11,275 bases of DNA from an uncultured Burkholderiales bacterium (GTDB lineage Bacteria; Pseudomonadota; Gammaproteobacteria; Burkholderiales; Burkholderiaceae_C): NCBI GenBank assembly GCA_903925445.1, contig CAIYFE010000089.1, positions 1 through 11,275 on the forward strand. The letters are read 5' to 3'. Both the position numbers and the translations under genes were made by a program. Under the pieces are notes generated by a model that saw only the letters and a program-made list of their open reading frames with translations, made no database searches and was not told the DNA's origin. Below are positions 6,903 to 11,275 of this stretch, in pieces; within the stretch, counting starts at the first letter, position 1, and every line of letters starts with the position of its first letter.

Positions 6903-7367
6903 ATGTCTGAATCACACGCAAACGCCAACCCTACCATCGGCCCCGGATCTTTTTTAACGCTTCACTATCGGCTTTGTGGAGCGCAAGGCGACCTCATCAA
7001 CACGTTTAACGATAAGCCTGCAACGCTCTCGTTGGGTTCGGGCGAGTTGTCGCCTGCCTTGGAGCAGCGTTTGATGGGGCTGGCCGAAGGCACGCGCACG
7101 GTGTTTGAAGTGCCCGCGGGCGAAGCATTTGGCGAACGCAATCCCGACATGCTGCAGTGGGTGAGCAAAGAGTTGCTGCGCGAGTTTGGCGATCCCGATG
7201 AGCAATACAACGTGGGCGACGTGGTGCAGTTTCCAGCGCCCACAGGCAAAGGCGCATTTGCAGGCGCCATTCAGCAAGTCAGCGACGATGCCGTGTTGTT
7301 CGATTTCAACCATCCGCTCGCCGGACAGCCCGTGACGTTTGAAGTCCAGGTGATTGGTGTTTTATGA
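6903..7367 (+). CDS. fkpB: FKBP-type peptidyl-prolyl cis-trans isomerase (SlpA/FkpB-like)
   Basis: A cytoplasmic prolyl isomerase of 154 residues, probably also a general chaperone. The sequence shows the SlpA/FkpB pattern: an opening strand SFLTLHYRL (16-24), a degenerate FKBP core with LSLGSGELSPALEQRLMGL and EGTRTVFEVPAGEAFGE, then an insert (about 80-130) containing YNVGDVVQFP, corresponding to the insert-in-flap domain, and a final strand VTFEVQVIGVL. The gene overlaps ispH by four bases (ATGA at 7364-7367), the same neighbourhood as fkpB-ispH in E. coli, which strengthens the call. The ATG at 6903 lies six bases downstream of TACAAT, so translation probably begins on a leaderless message; an ATG further upstream is excluded by the promoter position. 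Confidence 0.92.
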   Translation: MSESHANANPTIGPGSFLTLHYRLCGAQGDLINTFNDKPATLSLGSGELSPALEQRLMGLAEGTRTVFEVPAGEAFGERNPDMLQWVSKELLREFGDPDEQYNVGDVVQFPAPTGKGAFAGAIQQVSDDAVLFDFNHPLAGQPVTFEVQVIGVL

Positions 7368-8296
7368 GCCAAGTGCAAGAAGTCGTTCTGGCTGAACCTC
7401 GCGGCTTTTGCGCTGGGGTAGATCGCGCCATTGACATCGTCGATCGCGCCTTAGAAAAATTTGGCGCACCGGTCTACGTGCGCCATGAAATAGTGCACAA
7501 CACCTACGTGGTGGACAACCTCAAAGCGCGAGGCGCCATCTTCATCGAGGATTTGGCGCAAGTGCCTGTGGGCGCTACCTTGGTTTTTAGTGCGCATGGC
7601 GTGCCCAAATCGGTGGCGCATGAAGCTGAACAACGCGGTTTTCGCGTCTTTGATGCCACCTGTCCCTTGGTCACCAAAGTCCATGTTGAAGTCGCCAAGC
7701 TGCACCGTGAGGGCTTTGAATTCATCATGATTGGCCACAAAGGCCACCCCGAAGTTGAAGGCACGATGGGGCAGTTGCTCGATGGCATTTACTTGGTCGA
7801 AGACGTGACCGATGTGGCGCACGTCAAACCCAAGCAAACAGAACGCTTGGCTGTTGTGACACAAACCACCTTGAGCGTGGACGATGCCGCCGAAATCACC
7901 CGCGCGGTGACGGCGCGTTTTCCCAACATTCGCCAGCCCAAGCAGCAAGACATTTGCTACGCCACCCAAAACCGCCAAGACGCGGTCAAGGTGCTCAGTG
8001 CCGAGGTGGACATCGTCATCGTCGTGGGCAGCCCGACCAGCTCCAACAGCAATCGCTTGCGCGATGTGGCGCAGCGTTCAGGCACGACCAGTTACATGGT
8101 CGACACCGCCCAAGAGCTTCAGTCCCAATGGTTTGAAGGCAAGTCCCGGGTTGGATTGACGGCGGGTGCGTCGGCCCCAGACATCTTGGTGCAGCAAGTC
8201 ATTGACCGCTTGCGCGCGTTGGGCGCAACCTCGGTGCGCAAGCTCGACGGCGTGCAGGAAACGATCAAATTTCCATTGCCCAAGGGTTTGAAGTAA
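7364..8296 (+). CDS. ispH: IspH, 4-hydroxy-3-methylbut-2-enyl diphosphate reductase
   Basis: The last enzyme of the MEP pathway: it reductively dehydroxylates HMBPP to IPP and DMAPP with a [4Fe-4S] cluster, in the cytoplasm. Length (310 residues) is typical. The three cluster cysteines are present: Cys16 in EPRGFCAGVDRA, Cys100 in DATCPLVTKVH and Cys198 in QDICYATQNRQ. Substrate-binding residues are also intact: His45 (HNTYVV), His78 (SAHGVPKS), His128 and the general acid Glu130 (GHPEVEG), and the SSNSNRL loop that grips the diphosphate. All are offset by about four residues from the E. coli numbering, consistent with a slightly longer N-terminus. It is translationally coupled to fkpB through the ATGA overlap; an AGGTGA at 7348-7353 is rather far from the start. 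The gene should be essential unless a mevalonate route exists elsewhere. Confidence 0.97.
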   Translation: MSQVQEVVLAEPRGFCAGVDRAIDIVDRALEKFGAPVYVRHEIVHNTYVVDNLKARGAIFIEDLAQVPVGATLVFSAHGVPKSVAHEAEQRGFRVFDATCPLVTKVHVEVAKLHREGFEFIMIGHKGHPEVEGTMGQLLDGIYLVEDVTDVAHVKPKQTERLAVVTQTTLSVDDAAEITRAVTARFPNIRQPKQQDICYATQNRQDAVKVLSAEVDIVIVVGSPTSSNSNRLRDVAQRSGTTSYMVDTAQELQSQWFEGKSRVGLTAGASAPDILVQQVIDRLRALGATSVRKLDGVQETIKFPLPKGLK

Positions 8297-8325
8297 ACCC
8301 GTCATAAACCCCAAAACCGCCTCAC

Positions 8326-8337
8326 TACAATGGCGGG
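8326..8337 (+). promoter_or_regulatory. Putative -10 element of a leaderless serS transcript
   Basis: TACAAT at 8326-8331 is followed by GGCGGG and the serS ATG at 8338. Counting the preceding C and the ATG, 15 of 16 bases are identical to the segment in front of fkpB. The predicted start point coincides with the ATG. There is no Shine-Dalgarno and no strong -35 box in the 41 bases after ispH, so some readthrough from ispH is also possible. Confidence 0.5.
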
Positions 8338-9660
8338 ATGCTAGACATTACCCTGCTCCGCCGTGATTTGGACAACGTGATTGCCCAACTCGAAAAACGC
8401 AAAAACCCGCAAGCCTTCTTGAATGTGCAGGCTTACCAGGCGCTCGAAACTGAACGCAAAACACTGCAAACCCGCACCGAAGAATTGCAAGCCAGCCGCA
8501 ATGCGCTTTCTAAGCAAATCGGCATGCTCAAAGCCAAAGGCGAAAGCGCCGACGGCGTGATGACGCAAGTGGCCGACATCAAAACCGAACTCGATGCCTC
8601 GGCCCTTCGCTTGGACGCTTTGCAAGCCGAGCTGCAAACCTTGTTGCTGGCCGTTCCCAACCTGCCCCATGACAGCGTACCCGTGGGCGCTGACGAACAC
8701 GGCAACGTCGAGCTGCGCCGCTGGAGCCCAGCCGGGCAAGATCCCGCGCCCTTGGGCTTCACGCCCAAAGACCACGTGGATTTGGGCGAGTCCTTGGGGC
8801 TGGATTTTGAGATGGGCGTGAAGCTCTCGGGTTCGCGCTTTACCGTGATGAAAGGGCAAATCGCCCGCATGCACCGTGCGCTTGCGCAATTCATGCTCGA
8901 TGTGCAAACCCAAACACACGGCTACACCGAGTGCTACACGCCTTACATCGTCAACGCGGACAGCTTGAAGGGCACCGGCCAGTTGCCCAAGTTTGAAGAA
9001 GACTTGTTTGCCGCTAAAAAAGGTGGGCAAGAAGGCCAAGCAAGCAGCGAAAACGCAGCGCTTTACTTGATTCCCACCAGCGAAGTGCCGTTGACCAACT
9101 TTGTGCGCGACGTGGTGTTGTCTGAAACCGAGTTGCCCATCAAGCTCACAGCCCACACGCCTTGCTTTCGCTCCGAAGCAGGCAGTGCAGGGCGCGACAC
9201 GCGCGGCTTGATTCGTCAACATCAATTCGACAAAGTTGAAATGGTGCAAATCGTCCACCCCGACAAAAGCTACCAAGCCCTGGAAGACATGACAGGCCAC
9301 GCCGAAGCCATTTTGCAAAAACTCGGCTTGCCTTATCGCGTCATGCTGCTTTGTACGGGCGACATGGGCTTTGGCGCCACCAAAACCCACGACCTGGAAG
9401 TGTGGTTGCCTGCGCAAAACACCTACCGTGAAATCAGCTCGGTCTCCAACTGCGAGGCCTTCCAAGCGCGTCGCTTGCAAGCGCGATTCAAAAATGCGCA
9501 AGGCAAAAACGAGTTGGTTCACACCTTGAACGGTTCAGGTTTGGCCGTGGGGCGCACCCTCGTGGCGGTGCTTGAAAATTACCAACAAGCCGATGGCAGC
9601 ATTCGTGTGCCAGAGGCACTTCGCCCCTACATGGGCGGCATCACGGAGCTTCGCGCATGA
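8338..9660 (+). CDS. serS: Seryl-tRNA synthetase
   Basis: A cytoplasmic class II aminoacyl-tRNA synthetase that charges serine onto tRNA-Ser (and onto tRNA-Sec where present). At 440 residues it is of normal length. Residues about 28-105 form the long antiparallel coiled-coil arm that recognises the variable arm of tRNA-Ser. The catalytic core shows the TSE serine-binding loop (247-249), motif 2 with FRSE at 277-280 followed by GSAGRDTRGLIRQHQF, and motif 3 with GLAVGRTLVAVLEN at 401-414, all intact. A short Gly/Gln/Ser-rich stretch just before the TSE loop (KKGGQEGQASSEN) looks like a small local insertion. Its stop overlaps the start of a lipoprotein gene, and a serine tRNA with a large variable arm, its expected substrate, lies some 540 bases downstream. 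The start at 8338 fits the family N-terminus (MLDITLLRRD). Confidence 0.97.
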   Translation: MLDITLLRRDLDNVIAQLEKRKNPQAFLNVQAYQALETERKTLQTRTEELQASRNALSKQIGMLKAKGESADGVMTQVADIKTELDASALRLDALQAELQTLLLAVPNLPHDSVPVGADEHGNVELRRWSPAGQDPAPLGFTPKDHVDLGESLGLDFEMGVKLSGSRFTVMKGQIARMHRALAQFMLDVQTQTHGYTECYTPYIVNADSLKGTGQLPKFEEDLFAAKKGGQEGQASSENAALYLIPTSEVPLTNFVRDVVLSETELPIKLTAHTPCFRSEAGSAGRDTRGLIRQHQFDKVEMVQIVHPDKSYQALEDMTGHAEAILQKLGLPYRVMLLCTGDMGFGATKTHDLEVWLPAQNTYREISSVSNCEAFQARRLQARFKNAQGKNELVHTLNGSGLAVGRTLVAVLENYQQADGSIRVPEALRPYMGGITELRA

Positions 9661-10145
9661 AATACCTTGTGATCTTGGCGGCGTTGACGTTGGTGGGCTG
9701 CGCAGCCCCGTCCTCTTCGGTCAGTCTTGAAAACGGCAGCACCCAAGGTGCCAACCGTTTGAGCATTGACCAGTTGGGACGCACGCCTTTGCCCGTGGGC
9801 GCCAAGATCAAAGGCACGGAGTCGTTGATTTTTGGCGTGGGTGAGAACTGGGTGGGACGCGCCGTGTTGGAGTTGCCCTCCGACGTGAACGCCAATTACA
9901 GTTTTTTTGCCGATCAGTTTCCACGCCAAGGTTGGACCTTGGTCACCGCTGTGCGCGGTAAACACAGCTTGCTGGTGTTCACACGTGCCGAACGCTCCGC
10001 CACCATCGAAATGGATGAAGGCGGCGTGTTGGGTGGCATCACAGCGGCCATCACCATGAGTCCAACGGGTGCGGCGATGAATGTCGCACCCACCCCGCAA
10101 GGCTTGGTGACGCCTGGCGCGGCGGGCAACATCAATCGCAAATGA
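9657..10145 (+). CDS. Small predicted outer-membrane lipoprotein, unknown function
   Basis: A 162-residue protein I do not recognise as a named family. The N-terminus is a lipoprotein signal peptide: Lys2, a hydrophobic run (LVILAALTLVG) and the lipobox LVGC with lipidated Cys15; Ala16 at +2 suggests outer-membrane sorting. The mature part begins with a Ser-rich linker, then a compact region about 50-110 (FGVGENWVGRAVLELPSD, FFADQFPRQGWTLVTAV, KHSLLVFTRAERSATIEMD), and ends in a Gly/Ala/Pro/Thr-rich, probably disordered tail. The two-strand pattern with FFADQFPRQGW resembles small alpha/beta domains seen in other lipoproteins, but that is only an impression. The ATG overlaps the serS stop (ATGA, 9657-9660) and has GGAG at 9645-9648, eight bases upstream, so it is likely translated by coupling with serS. 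No cysteines other than the lipobox one are present. Confidence 0.8.
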   Translation: MKYLVILAALTLVGCAAPSSSVSLENGSTQGANRLSIDQLGRTPLPVGAKIKGTESLIFGVGENWVGRAVLELPSDVNANYSFFADQFPRQGWTLVTAVRGKHSLLVFTRAERSATIEMDEGGVLGGITAAITMSPTGAAMNVAPTPQGLVTPGAAGNINRK

Positions 10146-10175
10146 CCGCGTCAAGTTCAGCGGCTTGGGCTTGGT

Positions 10176-10181
10176 TAGAAT
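10176..10181 (+). promoter_or_regulatory. Putative -10 box of the tRNA-Ser gene
   Basis: TAGAAT matches five of six bases of the sigma-70 -10 consensus and would start transcription near 10188, about ten bases before the mature tRNA 5' end. No clear -35 hexamer is seen at 16-18 bases upstream. The stable RNA needs its own promoter or processing from the serS transcript. Confidence 0.45.
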
Positions 10182-10198
10182 AGCCGCTTCGAGCACGC

Positions 10199-10289
10199 GG
10201 AGCGATGGCAGAGTGGTCGAATGCGCCGGACTCGAAATCCGGTATACGGGTCTCCCGTATCGAGGGTTCGAATCCCTCTTGCTCCGCCA
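10199..10289 (+). tRNA. tRNA-Ser (anticodon CGA)
   Basis: A complete class II tRNA of 91 bases including an encoded CCA (10287-10289). The acceptor stem pairs GGAGCGA (10199-10205) with TTGCTCC (10279-10285), with one G-T pair and discriminator G10286. The anticodon stem is CCGGA/TCCGG around the seven-base loop CTCGAAA at 10231-10237, with anticodon CGA at 10233-10235, reading UCG. The long variable arm folds as ATACGGG/CCCGTAT with a three-base loop, the identity feature bound by SerS. The T arm is GAGGG TTCGAAT CCCTC. A T-run at 10294-10298 directly after the CCA might help termination but has no separate hairpin. Confidence 0.98.
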
Positions 10290-10357
10290 AATATTTTTGT
10301 GCCGAAATAATGACTGACTTCTTATTGCCTTGGAAGTAATCCGTCACAGGTGAAATA

Positions 10358-11170
10358 TTGCGGAAAAATATTTATTTATTCTTTGCTATTTTGCTTTTCA
10401 GTCAACTGGGCCTGTGCGAACAAAAATTTCACGCAATTCAAACGGGGCGACCTGGCGTGACCATGAATATCGCATTGATGGATATTCCAGAAAACTCCAA
10501 AACAGCCTTGCTGGTGATCCCCGGCAGTGATGGTGCGGATGGCCGTGTGATGGTTTGGTCGGCCTACAGCCTGTCAACGGGCAGTCTTCAATATTTATAT
10601 GCCAACAATGACATTTTCAGAGATGCAGGCATAACGTTGGTTGCAACGGGATGTCCTTCGGATCAAACAGAGAAAATGGGTCAGTGCGCGGACGATTACC
10701 GCAAGTCTGCGCAATACGCAGAGGATTTTCAGAAAATCATTGATTTATTGAAGAATAAGTATGGTTTTGAAAAAATATTTGTGTTCGGGCACAGCTCAGG
10801 GGGCATTTCAACCCGATGGTTGGCAGTCAACATTGCGGATCAGTTGGATGGAGTGATTAATTCTTCAGCCATGAATCGAACTGCAGGGGCATTGGCCTCG
10901 TCAATGCTTAATTTCGACATGTCCAAAATTAAAATCCCAGTTTTGAATATTGCACATCAAGATGATTTGTGCCCAAGTACGCCCTATTGGATTGTTAAAA
11001 ATTACTCGCATGACAATCTGGTGACCGTCAGAGGTGGCGGAACTTCTGGATTTGTTTGTGGTGGCGCGAATCGACATTCTTTTGAAGGGCGACAACGCGG
11101 CGTTTCGCGCGCCATTGCAAAATGGATCACGACGCAAGAAGTTCAATGGGTTGTTGACACCGACGATTGA
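10358..11170 (+). CDS. Secreted alpha/beta-hydrolase family protein, AT-rich
   Basis: A 270-residue predicted exported hydrolase of unknown substrate. The start is a TTG at 10358, supported by AGG at 10348-10350 with a seven-base gap and by an in-frame stop at 10337-10339 with no ATG between. Residues 1-20 form a Sec signal peptide (basic RKN, then YLFFAILLFSQLGLC). A lipoprotein is unlikely because Leu precedes Cys20. The catalytic triad can be proposed: Ser146 in the GHSSG elbow (144-148), Asp202 or Asp203 in AHQDD, and His240 in NRHSFEG; LLVIPGSDGADG is the likely oxyanion region. The mature chain has four cysteines (99, 110, 205, 234), which could form disulfides in the periplasm. The reading frame is intact. 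Codon use is unlike the rest: TTA and ATA codons are common, and a sampled 60-base line (10741-10800) is 33% GC. With its position just after a tRNA this suggests recent acquisition. Confidence 0.85.
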   Translation: MRKNIYLFFAILLFSQLGLCEQKFHAIQTGRPGVTMNIALMDIPENSKTALLVIPGSDGADGRVMVWSAYSLSTGSLQYLYANNDIFRDAGITLVATGCPSDQTEKMGQCADDYRKSAQYAEDFQKIIDLLKNKYGFEKIFVFGHSSGGISTRWLAVNIADQLDGVINSSAMNRTAGALASSMLNFDMSKIKIPVLNIAHQDDLCPSTPYWIVKNYSHDNLVTVRGGGTSGFVCGGANRHSFEGRQRGVSRAIAKWITTQEVQWVVDTDD

Positions 11171-11243
11171 TTGATAGGGGGATTTTTTTGCTTGCCCCTC
11201 GGTAATCTAAAAAAACGTCCGCCTGCAAGAGTATCTGTTTTCT

Positions 11244-11267
11244 TTCAGCATTAATGGAACTGCTGAA
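11244..11267 (+). terminator. Possible hairpin terminator at the window edge
   Basis: A perfect seven-base inverted repeat, TTCAGCA (11244-11250) and TGCTGAA (11261-11267), with a ten-base loop, is followed by GTTTT and preceded by a T-rich run. The stem is only moderately stable and the T tract is short, so this could be a weak terminator of the hydrolase gene or part of a feature beyond the edge. The remaining bases from 11171 contain no gene that I can support; a GGGG/CCCC pair (11177-11198) flanking a T-run is also present but less convincing. Confidence 0.35.
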
Positions 11268-11275
11268 GTTTTCGA

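Noticed and set aside
8341..9522. A long - strand open frame (393 codons) opposite serS
   Set aside because: A shadow of GC-biased codons in a certain seryl-tRNA synthetase gene; the translation is rich in His, Gln, Arg and Phe with no recognisable domain.
10132..10347. A 71-codon - strand open frame containing AEQEGFEPSIRETRIPDFESG
   Set aside because: It is the antisense translation of the tRNA-Ser gene, a well-known false protein in databases; there is no independent coding evidence.
10358..10420. Reading the AT-rich hydrolase as a lipoprotein because of Cys20
   Set aside because: The residue before the cysteine is Leu, which is not accepted at the lipobox -1 position; an ordinary signal peptide fits better.
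11177..11198. GGGG/CCCC pair flanking a T-run as a terminator
   Set aside because: The T-run is in the loop rather than after the stem, and the stem is only four to five pairs, so a functional terminator is doubtful on either strand.
10290..11275. Second copy of the tRNA-Ser 3' end as an attachment site
   Set aside because: I looked for the T-arm and acceptor sequence downstream and found no repeat within the window, so no site is annotated.

Overview
The window looks like a chromosomal segment of a betaproteobacterium, most likely a Comamonadaceae relative (Rhodoferax/Limnohabitans/Polaromonas type). This rests on recall of protein families, gene order and base composition; no search was run. 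Genes are packed tightly, with overlaps of a few bases and almost no spacers. Most of the window is moderately GC-rich, but the last gene is clearly AT-richer.

Layout. (1) 2-1948, + strand: the end of a benzoyl-CoA epoxidation (box) operon, with the C-terminal part of BoxB (oxygenase) and a complete BoxA (reductase). (2) 1934-2476, - strand: a GNAT acetyltransferase, convergent with and overlapping boxA. (3) 2530-5541, + strand: a large FtsX/YbbP-type permease with no ATPase gene beside it, then a group II truncated haemoglobin. (4) 5538-6865, - strand: a radC-smr pair with overlapping stop and start codons. (5) 6903-8296, + strand: fkpB-ispH, a FKBP-type prolyl isomerase overlapping the last enzyme of the MEP isoprenoid pathway. 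(6) 8338-10145, + strand: serS and an overlapping small lipoprotein of unknown function, then tRNA-Ser(CGA) at 10199-10289. (7) 10358-11170, + strand: an AT-rich, secreted alpha/beta-hydrolase with a TTG start, followed by a possible hairpin terminator at the window edge.

How they fit together: BoxA passes NADPH electrons through two [4Fe-4S] clusters to the di-iron BoxB, which epoxidises benzoyl-CoA during aerobic benzoate catabolism. The rest is mainly housekeeping: isoprenoid precursors (IspH), protein folding (FkpB), serine charging (SerS beside a serine tRNA) and DNA-associated proteins (RadC, Smr). I see no CRISPR array, insertion sequence, prophage or defence island.

The most interesting signals are: a near-identical 16-base start module (C-TACAAT-N-GCGGG-ATG) ahead of fkpB and serS, with weaker versions at two other genes, suggesting leaderless transcripts; a compositionally foreign secreted hydrolase just downstream of a tRNA gene; an unknown lipoprotein translationally coupled to serS; and an FtsX-type permease without a local ATPase. 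None of these amounts to a convincing new biological system.
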